Of a DNA stretch of 64,000 nucleotides, positions 13,156-25,588 are shown one piece after another. The notes beneath the pieces are model-generated. The model was not told the origin of the DNA. It saw only the letters and a program-made list of their open reading frames with translations, and did no database searches. The position numbers and the translations under genes were made by a program. The stretch's first letter is position 1. Each line of letters begins with the position of its first letter. This DNA is from Welwitschia mirabilis (lineage: Eukaryota > Gnetophyta > Gnetopsida > Welwitschiales). The DNA lies in NCBI GenBank assembly GCA_051453625.1, contig JBOZIK010000001.1:151784099-151848098 (forward strand). Direction: 5' to 3'.

Positions 13156-14058
13156 TAGCCTCATACTTAGCCTTATCAGCCCTTGACAAAGTGAATGATA
13201 AACTAAATTGTAAGCCAATTTAACTAAGATAAGATAGCACTAAAAAAATGTAAGTTGAGTTAAATTTAATCATGTAGGAATAGATATCAAAAACAATGGT
13301 TTCTAATACAAATACTGAAATATTCCTAAGCCCCCTACTTAATTATGTTACCATAGAATGAATGAATGTCATACACACAGAGAAATCATAAAATGTAACA
13401 TTGATAGCTTAGAAAATGATAATGTGTATGCATAATACAAAATAGTGATAATGGATTGATTTGACAAGCTTAAGTAGTGCTAATCTTAGAAGAGTGATGC
13501 ATGTAAGTTTATTAGTGTAATCCATAAGGGTAAAGGACAATAGTAGATATAGCATTCCATTTAGATGATCTAAAACCTAACTACGAGAAAACTCTATGAG
13601 TGTGCTATGATACTCCTGTAAGATAAAGTCCATGAATTTTATTTAATTAACATGAAATCTAATCCAAATAATACATCATAGATATGTAATGTGAAAGCTT
13701 AAAACATGATCCTTTTAATTTCAAAACTTTATGCTCAAAATCATAGAAGAAAGCCCAAAAAGATGTTCTACCACGTAACAGGTAAAGCAAGATGTCCTAA
13801 ATTATACCAAAGGTAAAGGATGAGTATAATCTAGTTTGTCATAGAGATGATAGATATAGGATAACAATGATTAAATAATCTATTTGAATAAAAAAGAAAA
13901 ACCACAAACATCAACTTGTAAAACATTGACTGGTAAAATATAAACTTTTCTGTACACAAGTTTATATGATGAGAAACCTAGAAAGTTATACTAAGTAGTA
14001 TAGTAAGCTCAAATAACATCATTAAGTTTAGAGAACCATGTTTACCTACTAATAGAGA
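13156..14058 (-). other. Element D spacer between integrase and 3' LTR
   Basis: A non-coding stretch of about 0.9 kb. The part near 13745-13870 is similar, in the same orientation, to 61045-61170, including aaagcaagatgtcct. No polypurine tract is obvious next to the LTR. Confidence 0.5.
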
Positions 14059-14059
14059 C

Positions 14060-14690
14060 TAATTTTTAAAGCATCTCTTTAATTTTTCTTTTTGTGTTTT
14101 TAGCTTGGTCATTAATTTAAGGATAATAGGCACACGAAATTCTATTTTCAATACCAATGAATAAAAGAAGTTTTTATAAAGGGTGATTAATGAAATGAGT
14201 TCCTTAATTACTAATGATGATTTAAAGAAAACTAAAACATTAAAAGATTTGAGTTTAAACAAAATTGCAAATAGTTTAGGCATTACTTTTAATAGTAGGA
14301 ATAGCTTCTACGCACTTAGTAACATAATCAACAACTATAATAATATAATTTTTGTCATGATTAGGTGGTGTAGTTGGGTCTATAATGTTAATTCCTTAAT
14401 AATCAAAAGGTTCACATTTAAGTATATGTTTAAGAGCATATATTGAGAATAATTTAGGCTACTATAACGTTGACATGCATCACATCTTTTAAGAAAGTTA
14501 AATAAATCCTTAAAAAGAGTTAATCAATAAAAACTAGAGTGAAGAATTTTTATGATAGTCTTTTAGCCACTAAAGTGTTTTCCACATATCCCACCATGGC
14601 AAAGTTTTAAGATTTTTAAGCTTTTCTACTTAGGTATATATTTACACATGATTTGATCCTTGCAATGTCTATAAAAACATGGTTCATTCC
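14060..14690 (-). pseudogene. Gypsy integrase remnant (element D)
   Basis: Integrase inserts the cDNA into the chromosome. On the minus strand a zinc-binding HHCC region is visible: CHGGICGKHFSG near 14600, then RCDACQRY. The catalytic core follows with GINIIDPTTPP (the first Asp retained), NYIIIVVDYVTKCVEAIPT, then IIISN, a stop and GTHF where the second catalytic Asp is expected (now Asn), and a YHPQ-x-x-GQAE-type end that reads with Lys instead of Glu. Two of three catalytic acids are therefore lost. It follows RNase H and a linker directly, as in gypsy elements. Confidence 0.85.
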
Positions 14691-14699
14691 ACTCATAGT

Positions 14700-15450
14700 C
14701 ACTAATCCTATGAAGAAAAGATTTACATTGGTTATGATTCCAATGCGAAGGAGTATTTTTAGTTATAATGTAGTTCCCAATATCAACATACCGAGAAGTG
14801 ATACAAGTGAAAGAGATAACATATAGTTGTTCAATTACAAAGAGTTATTCATTTGGAAAAGAGTCATTGATGGGAAGTTCATCATGAGAGAAAGAAAGTT
14901 GAAATAAATGATCTGCAACACTATTATGTTTTTCAAACTTATCAGTGATGGTGAGGTTAAATTCTTACATGAAAAGGATCCACCTCATAAGTCTAGTATT
15001 AGACTCCTTTTTAGTCATAATATAGTGGATGGCTACATGATTAGTATAAACATTAATGTAAAAGCTAAGAAGATAATGTTGAAGATGATCTAGGAAAAAG
15101 ATAATGGCAAGCATTTCTCTCTTAATAGAAGTATAGTTGAATTAGACTTTGGATAAATTTTTACTAAGATAAGACATGACTTTAAAACCATTTTCATTTT
15201 TTTAACAAATAATCCCACCCATAGTAACATTGCTTGCATCATATATAAGATCAAAATCCTTACTTCAATTGGAACCCCTAACAATAGGTTTAGAATAAAT
15301 GTTTTATTTAAGAGTTTTAAACACAAGATGACATGAATCATTCCAATTAAATTTAACATATTTTTTAAGTAAAAAGTGAAGTGGTTTATAAATTCTGACA
15401 TAATCATGAATGAAACATTAATAGAAACCAGCATGATCAAGGAAAGATCT
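14700..15450 (-). pseudogene. Gypsy RNase H and linker remnant (element D)
   Basis: Minus-strand reading begins HAGFY, a stop, CFIHDYVRIYKPLHFLL, continues with FNWNDSCHLVFKTLK and DLIYDASNVTMGGIIC (the D-A-S block), then YTSIKREMLAIIFFL and VYTNHVAIHYIM, where the family has YTDHAAL; Asp is Asn here. A linker follows with SVADHLFQLSFSHDELPIND and DIGNYIITKNTPSHWNHNQ, characteristic of Athila/Tat pol, and joins the integrase zinc region. Stops interrupt the frame. Confidence 0.85.
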
Positions 15451-15454
15451 AACT

Positions 15455-16600
15455 TGCTTAATACTAGTTAGAGGTCTAAGATTTTTAATGATATCAACTT
15501 TTGTAGGTTTCTAATCCCTTCCTTCAAAATATAATATCCTAAAATAATTCCATGATTAACAAGAAGAAAACTCTTTTCCCAACTCAAAATGTAAGCCACT
15601 CTATAGATATCGATCCATAACTTTTTCTAATCTTTCTATGGTTTATTCAAAAGTATCATCAAAAATGAAAAACTCATCCATAAAGATTTTAATAAAGTCT
15701 TCCATCATGTTAGAAAAGATCCCTATCATAGATCTTTAGAAGGTTTTAGGGACATTTCAAAGTTCAAAGGGTATTCATATAAAAGCAAAGGTTTCAAAAG
15801 ATGAGGTAAAAGTTTTTTTAGCTTCATCTTCACTTGCTATACAAATCTGATTATAGTCATTACATCCATCAAGAAAATAGTAGTAGGAATGACCTTGGAT
15901 TCTATCAAGTACTTAATTAAGCAAGAGTAAAGGTTAATAATCTTTTTTAGTAACCTCATGAAGTTTTCTAAAATCATGCACATTCTNNNNNNNNNNNNNN
16001 NNNNNNNNNNNNNNNNNNNNNNNNNNNNNNNNNNNNNNNNNNNNNNNNNNNNNNNNNNNNNNNNNNNNNNNNNNNNNNNNNNNNNNNNNNNNNNNNNNNN
16101 NNNNNNNNNNNNNNNNNNNNNNNNNNNNNNNNNNNNNNNNNNNNNNNNNNNNNNNNNNNNNNNNNNNNNNNNNNNNNNNNNNNNNNNNNNNNNNNNNNNN
16201 NNNNNNNNNNNNNNNNNNNNNNNNNNNNNNNNNNNNNNNNNNNNNNNNNNNNNNNNNNNNNNNNNNNNNNNNNNNNNNNNNNNNNNNNNNNNNNNNNNNN
16301 NNNNNNNNNNNNNNNNNNNNNNNNNNNNNNNNNNNNNNNNNNNNNNNNNNNNNNNNNNNNNNNNNNNNNNNNNNNNNNNNNNNNNNNNNNNNNNNNNNNN
16401 NNNNNNNNNNNNNNNNNNNNNNNNNNNNNNNNNNNNNNNNNNNNNNNNNNNNNNNNNNNNNNNNNNNNNNNNNNNNNNNNNNNNNNNNNNNNNNNNNNNN
16501 NNNNNNNNNNNNNNNNNGGTTAAGCCTTCTTTGGGGTTACCTAATAGGTTTAGCATTATCTTCAAGGTAAATATTATGTTAAACTATGGAAAGAGGAATG
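15455..16600 (-). pseudogene. Gypsy reverse transcriptase remnant (element D)
   Basis: Upstream of the gap, the minus strand shows the pre-RT peptide (YLEDNAKPIR, a stop, PQRRLN) near 16518-16590. Downstream of the gap come DFRKLHEVTKKDY, FLDGCNDYNQICIASEDEAK, FTSSFETFAF and IFSNMMEDFIKIFMDEFFIF. The family active site is FMDD; the second Asp is Glu here. LEKVMDRYL and HFELGKEFS follow. The missing centre is expected to be roughly 200 bases in this family, whereas the gap is written as 531 N. Confidence 0.88.
15987..16517. other. Assembly gap, 531 N
   Basis: Unknown bases inside the element D reverse transcriptase. Open frames spanning it are meaningless. Confidence 1.
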
Positions 16601-17059
16601 GTAATTAAGTCTTTCTATGTCTAGTCAAAGGCATTTTCTTTTGAAGGTAACAGTAAGATCAATTTTGATTCTCATTGAGAAGTGATAAGATTACTAATTA
16701 TCAGGTATTTTACTTAATTATCAAATAGAAAATGTATTTTAGTTCTTGGGGTAATTTCTTAAGTTTAAGACTGATATTTTCATTTATCGTACCATCTATT
16801 ATGGAAATGACAGATGTGGGACAACACTCTACAAATTTTTTCTACTAAGTAAATATGTTGAGTTTCTCCCCAGTTGGTATGTTCTTTATCCTCAGATTTA
16901 AGATAGTATGTTTAAGTAGGATCATCATGTAAAGTTGGTTCATGTAGCATGATTAATCTCTCCTCAATTAGTTGATGTTACACAAACAAGGTTGGATTCA
17001 GTTCATTTTCTAAGTTAAACTCATTTTTTGTGTTCTTTTAGGTAGCATCAAAAACTCAA

Positions 17060-17490
17060 ATGGTAAACTTTTTTTTTTTTGCTAAAATAAAATCACATCA
17101 TCTCATATCATGTGTTAATGATACAATGGGTAGTTACACAAAAGGCTCTTCCTAAGAGGAGTGAATAACCTTCATCATGTTCTATCTTAATGATGACAAC
17201 ATCCATGGGCTCAAAATCTTCCTCAATTTGGATGACTAGATCCTTGATAATTCCTAATGGTTTCTTAATTAAGGTGTTAGCCATTTCCAATATAATTCAT
17301 GTAGGTTCTATTCTATTTCCCAACCAAAGTCTTTTATATATGTGTAGAGGCATCATGTTTACACTTGCTCCTATGTCAATTAAAGCTTTACAAATTATTT
17401 TATTTCCTTCTAAAGTAATACTCAAATTTGCAGCTCCAGGATCTTTGAATTTAGGACATTTTTTCATGACTAAGTTGGAAAGATATTAAT
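17060..17490 (-). pseudogene. Gypsy aspartic protease remnant (element D)
   Basis: The protease matures the gag-pol polyprotein. The minus strand reads KKCPKFKDPGAANLSITLEG, then CKALIDIGASVNMMPLHIYK, carrying an intact-looking D-[IT]-G-A active site near 17360-17390. EMANTLIKKPLGIIKDLVIQ, MDVVIIKIEHDEGYSLLLGR and CIINT follow; the last open piece is 17108-17290. This is the best preserved part of element D. The element C protease at 59590-60330 matches it block by block. Confidence 0.88.
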
Positions 17491-19383
17491 CAAGAAAAAC
17501 TTTGCTAGAAATGATACATTTCTATTTTCTTCATAATAAATCCTTCATAACTTAGAATATTTTAGATTTTTTTACAAGAGTTTTTAAAAAGTGAAGTTGA
17601 TATTTACTTCTTACATCAAAGTTTTTAAGTATTTATTAAAGGTAGGATTTGTATTTAATCAATCAAGCCAAGGAGTGGATGGTTTCTTCCCTTTATTTTC
17701 TTGTGAGGAATTCTTAGTAGAGATTTTAATAGGTGACGTTGAAATAAAGTTATATGAATCCAAAATTTCTACATCATCTTCTTCATTCATTTCATTGTTT
17801 TTAAAAGTTAAAACCTCATGTGTAGAAGGTGTTATATCATTTTTACTTGTATTACTACTTTTAAATCTTTCTTAATTTCATTTGGGTTGGGCAAATATTG
17901 AGATGCAAGAGACCCTTATGGTTTGTTATTAGAAAGAATTATTTGTTGAAATACATTCANNNNNNNNNNNNNNNNNNNNNNNNNNNNNNNNNNNNNNNNN
18001 NNNNNNNNNNNNNNNNNNNNNNNNNNNNNNNNNNNNNNNNNNNNNNNNNNNNNNNNNNNNNNNNNNNNNNNNNNNNNNNNNNNNNNNNNNNNNNNNNNNN
18101 NNTTCCATTGAAATTATCCACCTACTTTTTGTTAAAATTGCGATTGATTTTTAAAGTTAGTTGTTCTTTTGTTGAATGCATAGACTTCCTCAAACCTCTT
18201 CTTATTATAAGTTGGTAATAAGGAATACTTTTTAGTTGGATGAGGGTTATATTTAAAAACTTCACTAGTTGAAGTTAAATTTTTATCCTTTACTAATTTT
18301 GCATCAACTATCATTTGTCTATACTTCTCTAAAGTGGTGATAAAATCTTTAATCAAGTTGGTTGAGTCATCTCTTTCTTTTTCTTTGTCATGTTTAATTT
18401 CCTTTAAATATTTTAAGATTTGTCCTATAATTTTATTTTCTTTAGTGGGTTTAGGCCAAGTTTGACTTATTTCTACAAGGTTTTCTGACACACTCTAAGC
18501 TTCTTCTAAGATTAAGTTTAACAAGTTACCTCCACAAGAAAAATATACAAGTTGTTTAGTTTGAGCATTTAATCCACTATAGAAATAATCAAGTATATAT
18601 TCCTTAAATAATTCATCAATATGATTGGAATGGCTAGCTATTATAAAACATTCATAAGCCATGGCATAATCCTCATAAGGTTGTTATTGAAAGTTGGTCA
18701 CTTTTTTCTTCTTTTTCTCATGAATTTTTTATTAAAAAATCATTTAATAAACACTTCTTGAACTTGACTCCAAGACTTAAGACTTTTATGTGAAATGGTT
18801 TTAAGCTAAGTTCTACCCTTTTTCTATGTGTGATTGGAAAGATAATCATGTAGGTACAATTACTAATACATTTCTTCCCATTTTCCAAGGTAAGAATAAG
18901 TTGTTTAATATCAGCTAAAGGTTAGAGAGGGTCTTCCTCAGATTTCCTTAAAAAAGTTGGATATGCACTTAAATTTCTTAATTATACATCATCTCTTAGA
19001 AGTAAATCAAAGGGATTTTGGATTTTAAATTTTCTATTAGCAATTAAATCTCAAAGAGTAACATTTCAATTTGAGGAAGAAGTTCCTATTATGATTGAAA
19101 TATTAGATAAAGCAACTTACTTTTATTTTTGCAATGATTTTAATACATTTGACATATCTAAAGAAGAAACAACATGATATACTTTTCTACTATAATTTTA
19201 TTTTGCAAAATTTGATTTTAAAATAATAAAAGTAGAAAAATCTTATTCTTTAATTTTGAAAATTTACATACGTAGGGTATATGTACCTAGATTTTTCTTG
19301 AAGTTGAATGATACTTCTCTAAGTTTTTCTTTAATCAATTTCCACCGTCTCTGATATTTTATCTTTTTAATAGAATTTACCAT
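17491..19383 (-). pseudogene. Gypsy gag remnant (element D)
   Basis: Gag forms the virus-like particle. The start at 19383 is supported by the match of MVNSIKKIKYQRRW to the element C gag start at 57742 (MVKSTKKEKYQREW). Later blocks are NGKKCISNCTYMIIFPITH, a retrotransposon-gag core with DYFYSGLNAQTKQLVYFSCG near 18530-18590, and an open piece at 18132-18491 (EISQTWPKPTKENK, FITTLEKYRQMIVDAK). The zinc-knuckle region reads EVFKYNPHPTKKY: the His remains but the cysteine positions are Phe or Tyr. Several stops and a 143-N gap interrupt it. Confidence 0.85.
17960..18102. other. Assembly gap, 143 N
   Basis: Unknown bases within the C-terminal part of the element D gag. Confidence 1.
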
Positions 19384-19815
19384 CTTCCTACATGCTTAGA
19401 CAATAAATCTAAATTAAAATAAAAAATAACATACTATCTTGATCGTGGGAATGATAGGGAGGACAATGATCACAATAAAAACAAAAAAGCCAACTAGAAG
19501 CAAAAAATGAGACTGTCATCCAGGATGTCATGGGGACAATATAGAATAAGATAGTACCTTTATTATCGAATTATGAATAGAAAAAAAATTGTAAAAGCAA
19601 GAAATAATTTCAAAATTTTAAAACTACCATGATCGATATCATTACGACAACAAAGAGAATGATAGGAATCTTAAAAACTATGAAAAATAAAAATTGATGA
19701 AATAAACCTACTCTAAGATACACTAAAAATATAGAACTATTTCAAATAAATAACCTAAATATAAAATTCAAGGTACTTATTTAAATAGTGATAATGCTCT
19801 AGCTCCTTGTGGCCT

Positions 19816-19833
19816 TCCCTAACAATGGTGTCT
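19816..19833 (-). promoter_or_regulatory. Primer-binding site, tRNA-Asp type (element D)
   Basis: On the minus strand this is a decayed version of the Athila/Tat primer site TGGCGCCGTTGCCGGGGA. By hand alignment 11 of 18 positions match, and all but one mismatch are C/T or G/A changes. It sits 3 bases inside the 5' LTR end at 19837 and fixes the orientation of the element. Confidence 0.7.
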
Positions 19834-19869
19834 TAATGCAGTGTGAATTTATGCAATTCTAAATTCATT

Positions 19870-20583
19870 NNNNNNNNNNNNNNNNNNNNNNNNNNNNNNN
19901 NNNNNNNNNNNNNNNNNNNNNNNNNNNNNNNNNNNNNNNNNNNNNNNNNNNNNNNNNNNNNNNNNNNNNNNNNNNNNNNNNNNNNNNNNNNNNNNNNNNN
20001 NNNNNNNNNNNNNNNNNNNNNNNNNNNNNNNNNNNNNNNNNNNNNNNNNNNNNNNNNNNNNNNNNNNNNNNNNNNNNNNNNNNNNNNNNNNNNNNNNNNN
20101 NNNNNNNNNNNNNNNNNNNNNNNNNNNNNNNNNNNNNNNNNNNNNNNNNNNNNNNNNNNNNNNNNNNNNNNNNNNNNNNNNNNNNNNNNNNNNNNNNNNN
20201 NNNNNNNNNNNNNNNNNNNNNNNNNNNNNNNNNNNNNNNNNNNNNNNNNNNNNNNNNNNNNNNNNNNNNNNNNNNNNNNNNNNNNNNNNNNNNNNNNNNN
20301 NNNNNNNNNNNNNNNNNNNNNNNNNNNNNNNNNNNNNNNNNNNNNNNNNNNNNNNNNNNNNNNNNNNNNNNNNNNNNNNNNNNNNNNNNNNNNNNNNNNN
20401 NNNNNNNNNNNNNNNNNNNNNNNNNNNNNNNNNNNNNNNNNNNNNNNNNNNNNNNNNNNNNNNNNNNNNNNNNNNNNNNNNNNNNNNNNNNNNNNNNNNN
20501 NNNNNNNNNNNNNNNNNNNNNNNNNNNNNNNNNNNNNNNNNNNNNNNNNNNNNNNNNNNNNNNNNNNNNNNNNNNNNNNNNNN
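19870..20583. other. Assembly gap, 714 N
   Basis: Unknown bases in the D 5' LTR. Comparison with the other LTR predicts about 80 bases unless this LTR carries an insertion. Confidence 1.
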
Positions 20584-21196
20584 TCATAATGAAGGAACTA
20601 GGATTATAGTTAGAGAATTAATTTCTAAAGGTATTTTTACTCTTTTTATCTTTTAATAACTGAAAGTAAATAATAAGGTAAAATGCAATGCAATGTGAAT
20701 GGAGATGAAATGCAAATGGAAGTAAAATGGATTCTATTAAATCTTAATTCTCTTGTCATAAGAACTAGCATCTTTATAATTCAAATTAATTAAGAAGAGT
20801 ACTTACTTATTCTTAACCAATCTGAACTATAAGATATACCAAATAGAATATGAATGCAATGTGAAATGAAATTAAAATAAAAATGACAACCTAAACTAAT
20901 ATACTTAACCTTAAAAAAGGTTGCCCTTATGATCTAAATAAATTATAAAGATGTTACTTAATCTATAACCAAATTAAACCATAATGGACATAAATATAAT
21001 TAAAATAAAAAAGTATTTAAATTGCTCATAGAACTTTACATCCACTTACAAAAAAGTAGTAAAACCTCAATGGAGGATACTCAGTCCAACATCAAGAAAA
21101 CTCCTCTTTATACCTACTAGATGGATCTTGTCCTTTAATCTTCCATCATAAGCATATCAAGTATAAAAGATAGAAACTAAAGTGAAGGATGGGAAT

Positions 21197-21207
21197 GGTA
21201 TTTATAG
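21197..21207 (-). promoter_or_regulatory. TATA box in D 5' LTR
   Basis: CTATAAATACC on the minus strand, identical to the 3' LTR copy. It would have driven transcription of the element towards lower coordinates. Confidence 0.62.
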
Positions 21208-21722
21208 TTTTACATTAAAGTTTTAGAAGATCAATCCTAGAAGTAAAAAAAAAAACCACTAACAGCCCAAATAGATCACATGACCCCATTACAAAGATAA
21301 TTCTTTCCAATCATAAATAAATAGCTCTCATCTTGACTATCATAGGGATGACAGAGAGGATGTCACTCTATGTTAAAAGGTAATTCATTAGCTACAAGCC
21401 CCATTATCAACCTCATAGCTATTGTTCATGATAGAACTCCTATTGTCTTGCTTGTCACAAGCATGACATAGGGGATAACAAGCTTCCTTATCTTCTATCT
21501 CAAAGGTAAATTAGTCTTGAGCATAGTACATTCTTCTTTTAAAGTATGAAGTATTAAAATACAGTTGAGAAGCCTCTTAATGTGCTAAGAATTGCATGAT
21601 CTAGTAATCATCCTATTAGTTCTTCATAACCATCAGTATTAAATCCAAACCTATGTAAATGTCTTGTAAAAGTACTCAAAATATATCATTAAATTCCTAC
21701 AAATTGGCATTGCAATAGAGAT

Positions 21723-23893
21723 GTACAAAATTTTCTTCTTTGAAATTTCAAGTAAAATCCTAAAAACTTTAATAAACATTATTATTTAAAGTTAATATGT
21801 TAGCTTTAGGAATTGAAGTAATTTGTTACATTTTGGCTTACATTTAAAGGCTTTGAAATTTTAATTTTAAAGGTGGTTTTAGATGCATCTCAAAAGAAAG
21901 GATAGTTTCTTAAATGGAAAAAATGATTAAAGAAATAGAATGTAAATGTTTCTAATTTTAAAAGTAATTTAATCCAAGATTAAAAGATAATTTATCAAAA
22001 GGAACTTAAAAAATATTCTATGACTAGATGTTAATAGAAACTTTTATTTTGACACAATTAGAGAAGGAAACTACATGGAATCCTTTTTTTAATTAATTCT
22101 ATGATTCTACTTAAAATAAAAAGGTTACTTAACAAAGTAAGAATGAATATGCATCATCTTCAAATTAAAATATGAAGATGGAATAATATTTGAAGGGAGT
22201 AATAAACATGTAAGTTATTTTAACTAAAGTTACTAAAGATGCAAAATGTATTTTTATTTAGTGCTTTATAACCCTTTTATTTAAATCAAAATAGAATATA
22301 ACTAAATATAGTTTATGTGCTTTATTTCAAGAACCTTTAATCTATCTTATATATTATTTTGAGGATGTATTTGAATTAGTTTTACTTATAACATTTTTTC
22401 TCCCATAAATCCTATGGTTTTTATGGATGTAATAAAATTTTCCATCTCTAATTTTTTCTTATATTTTTATTTCAATAAATATTGTAAAAATAAAAACTCA
22501 AATATAAAATTTGATATTTATAATTAGTAAGTAATTCATGCAATGATTACATAAAAACAATATGAATGTTAAATCTAGCATATAATTAATTATGCATGTT
22601 ATAGGTAATCATGATTTGACTTATGCCTGAAAGATTATAAAAATTATGTAATCCTTATAATTTATTTTGATTGTAAAGATCTACTATCATAAAACATTAT
22701 ATAGCTTACCTCATGTAAAATGCATTAATGATAAAATAAATAAATAATAAAATCATATAATTTAGATGGTTGAGATGCTGGACTTTCATTAAAATGACTT
22801 TTATTTAAGTTCAGGCAAAAAAAATATAGACAAACATCAATTATAAGAAAAAGCATTAAGAAAAAGAGTCATTATTAAAGATCAATTTCCTATTATAGAT
22901 GAATATCATTAATTCCTATAGAAATTTGCCAAAGGTGTAACAGTAATACATCATTAGGTTTATGTATTAAAGGACTAGCCCCATGTCAAAGGACTAGCCT
23001 TCTTACAAGAATTTCTTAAGAAACCATGGAGTTCTTTAAACACAGATGTAGAATAGAATTATTCCAATCTAAATTATATGTGTTGTTCACAAGAAGGGCA
23101 TTAGCTTATATAGCCATTGTTTGTATACCTACCACCACTCAAGGGTAGATTTTATGATATTATATTTTCATTTTAGAGGTAAAATATACATAGTTAGGAT
23201 TCTATTGTAAATATTTATTAGTTTAAGGCATATAACTCTAACTCATAAATTAATATAAATTATTATTCCAAAGTTTCCTTCAAAGTGTTAATTCTTTAAA
23301 AGTGTAGCTTTTATGCATTTGTTACTATGTAAAATTTAGCATCAAAAATACTATAAAAAATTAAATCTGGTAATTTAGAAAACTAACATGATTTTTAGAT
23401 AAACTATAACAAATATTAATATTAGATTACAAAATAATCATAATAAAGATTAATAACATACAAAATCTACGCGCTAACAGTTATTAACCTTTATAATGCA
23501 CTTTTTATTTATGTACAGGATTTTAAATATTTCTATGTCTAGTACTCATTGAAAAATGTTTCTCATAATATGTTTGAGAAAAGCTTTGTTTTATCATATT
23601 TATGTATTTTAGATTAAGCTTCAAAAAAACAATAGTACTATTTATTTACATTACTTAACTTATAAACTTATGAAGGATATTTTCAATCATATTAGTTTTT
23701 CATTTTAATTACTCTAGGTATCATTAAGTTCTAGAATATGAAAGAGTTACTATTTCATAAAGAAGTACTTAAATATTATAATGTAGTTTGTAAAGAATAC
23801 AAGGTAGAAAACTAATCATATAAATAATATACACAAGACAACATCTTAATATTTATTATGATTAATAAAAAAACAATGTTTAATTCATATCAA
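21723..23893. other. AT-rich stretch without recognisable genes
   Basis: No domain, RNA gene or clear repeat boundary is visible. A short direct repeat around aaggactagcc occurs near 22970-23000. This is probably old unrecognised repeat DNA. Confidence 0.45.
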
Positions 23894-24463
23894 TGTATAA
23901 TATCCTTATTTTATACCTCAAACTATGGATGTTACTTAATGTGATGTTTTTAAGTTCCTCAACACCACTATGCACTAAGTTTAAAATTTAATGATGATTT
24001 AAAAAAATCTCAATCTAAACACAAATATGAATATATGAGGAAATTAAAGCATCATAATAATATGAAGAACATGTCAAATTTTAATTAGTTTTATAGATTA
24101 ATAGGAGTGTTACAATATTTCCAAACATTCAGAGCAAATTTACACATGTTACAACTATAAGTACACTAAGCATAAAATAAGTAGCTAGTATTCCAATCTG
24201 TCAATAATAAGCACTTCTTTAAAATCCATGTTAGTATCTCAACTTGCACATATAATATGGTATGTGAATTGTAAAATCATAATAATTCCTAATATGATTC
24301 ATGGTAAGGCTTAGATGGGAAAGGAAAGTTTTTAAGCATAAGGAAGGAATTTTCAAAAAAAATTGATATGTAATGAAAATAAATCAAGAATGCAATGCCT
24401 AGAAATTTAAGATATATAGTTAATAATCCAAGTGCATTACAAAATATGTTTAATTAATTAAGT

Positions 24464-24632
24464 GAGTCCCATTTGCTCCCTTTTCTCTCTGGAGATAATT
24501 TTATAATAACTTGCATGCATAACATTTATATGGCCTCATGTGCTCCCTCTACTCTTTGCAAAAAATTTTTATTATAATCCAACACATCTAGAGGGGCCTC
24601 ATCTTCTCCCTTTACTCTCTAGAGGAATTTTT
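24464..24632. repeat. Threefold ~65-bp repeat inside G LTR
   Basis: Three successive copies of a unit containing cctcatytrctccctttact then ctctrgagg and an AT-rich tail; the third is partial. The same array is present in the other LTR at 33317-33487, so it predates insertion. Confidence 0.75.
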
Positions 24633-25055
24633 GATAAAACCAAAATATAACAATAAAAGTTAACAATGTTACTAGCTTAAACATTATGTGAAAGGTTGAA
24701 ATGAAGAATTTTACATAAACTCATGATGTAAGGCATACAAACTTCAATATTATTTAAATGATAAATAAGCATTAAAGGAATTCTAGTATGACAAATGAAA
24801 GGAATCACAAGAAATAAGGAAGGAACTATAAAAAACTTGAATCGTAACCATGCAAGAGTGAAATATAAGACCATAAAACCATATAATAAAATATCCGAGG
24901 AATCATAAACTATACTTAAATAAATACAAATATTCAAATGCTTTAAAAGTTCTAATCTCCAAGGTTCTAAGACTTTATCAAAGCTTCAAGATTAAGATGA
25001 TAAGATTTGATAAGGAAGAACATTTTTATAATTTGCAATATGAGAAGAGAAATAT

Positions 25056-25066
25056 CTTATTTATAG
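25056..25066 (-). promoter_or_regulatory. TATA box in G 3' LTR
   Basis: CTATAAATAAG on the minus strand, matching the place of ACTATAAATAGG in the other LTR (33906-33917). Confidence 0.55.
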
Positions 25067-25130
25067 TAAAAGTAAAGGATGGTGAAAAGACATCATAAGG
25101 GAGTGGTAGAGGTAGAGAAAATGATATGGT

Positions 25131-25222
25131 GCAAGTGGTGTATGGAAGTAGTAGGAGGTGTCGAAGTGGTGGAAGTGATGTGAGGAAGTGGTGGAAGTTG
25201 TATAAGTGACGGAAGTAATGGA
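25131..25222. repeat. GTGGAAGTG-type minisatellite in G 3' LTR
   Basis: Imperfect tandem copies of a 9-base motif (gtggaagtg) upstream, in the minus-strand sense, of the TATA box. The equivalent array in the other LTR (33979-34076) differs in copy arrangement. Confidence 0.7.
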
Positions 25223-25588
25223 AATTCTGCAACCCTTACCAAGAAATTGGGTGTTTTAATATCATAATAATAATAATGATTCACATGTATATTAAATAAT
25301 TCTCATAACCAGTCATTTCCAAATCACATAAAAACTCTTTTCCAATTTAAATATATAAAAGTGCATTAATATAATAATTTAACTAATAAAGAATCATAAT
25401 TAATTCAATAAGAATTTTCGACAAATATGATATTATGAATATTACAGAATTATATCATAAAATTTTTATTATAAATATTACACTTATAGGAATTAGAAAA
25501 TAAATACATGCAATAACTAATTTAGCTTAAGGCTCTATAACATTAAGAATTATTTAAAATCTTGGATCTTAAAATTCTAGACGTGACA

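Larger units (their letters stand above)
11944..21717 (-). mobile_element. Element D: complete, inactive Ty3/gypsy retrotransposon
   Basis: A full-length gypsy element reads from high to low coordinates: 5' LTR, tRNA-Asp-like primer site, gag, protease, RT, RNase H, integrase, 3' spacer and 3' LTR. The domain order and the primer site fit the Athila/Tat branch. The LTRs begin with TGTT/TATT-type ends on the minus strand and are clearly homologous. Flanking 5-base words are tagat (11939-11943) and gagat (21718-21722), matching at 4 of 5 and consistent with a target-site duplication. All coding domains contain stops and frameshifts, and three N gaps (15987-16517, 17960-18102, 19870-20583) fall inside. 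Confidence 0.88.
19837..21717 (-). repeat. Element D 5' LTR
   Basis: It is homologous to 11944-13155. The 33 bases before the N gap match 11944-11976 and the sequence after the gap resumes at the equivalent of about 12055, so only about 80 bases should be missing although 714 N are written. The outer end near 21712-21717 (gcaata) corresponds to the minus-strand LTR start TATTGC. Confidence 0.82.
23894..25588 (-). repeat. Element G 3' LTR
   Basis: It matches 32728-34443, for example aactatgga/tatgttacttaatg near 23930 and 32737 and aaaattctagaygtgaca at the high end. It contains a threefold 65-bp repeat (24464-24632), a TATA box (25056-25066) and a GTGGAAGTG-type minisatellite (25131-25222). 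The high end at 25588 is firm; the low end is estimated. Confidence 0.78.

Noticed and set aside
15090-15440. 116-residue minus-strand open frame
   Set aside because: It is a shadow frame; the neighbouring frame carries the recognisable RNase H blocks.
15837-16608. Long open frames on both strands across 15837-16608
   Set aside because: They exist only because N bases are translated as X; the real sequence on either side is minus-strand reverse transcriptase in other frames.
19843-20589. Open frames of about 240 residues on both strands
   Set aside because: Entirely the 714-N gap inside an LTR.
25026-25284. Small minus-strand proteins rich in Pro, His and Thr
   Set aside because: They are translations of the GTGGAAGTG minisatellite within an LTR.
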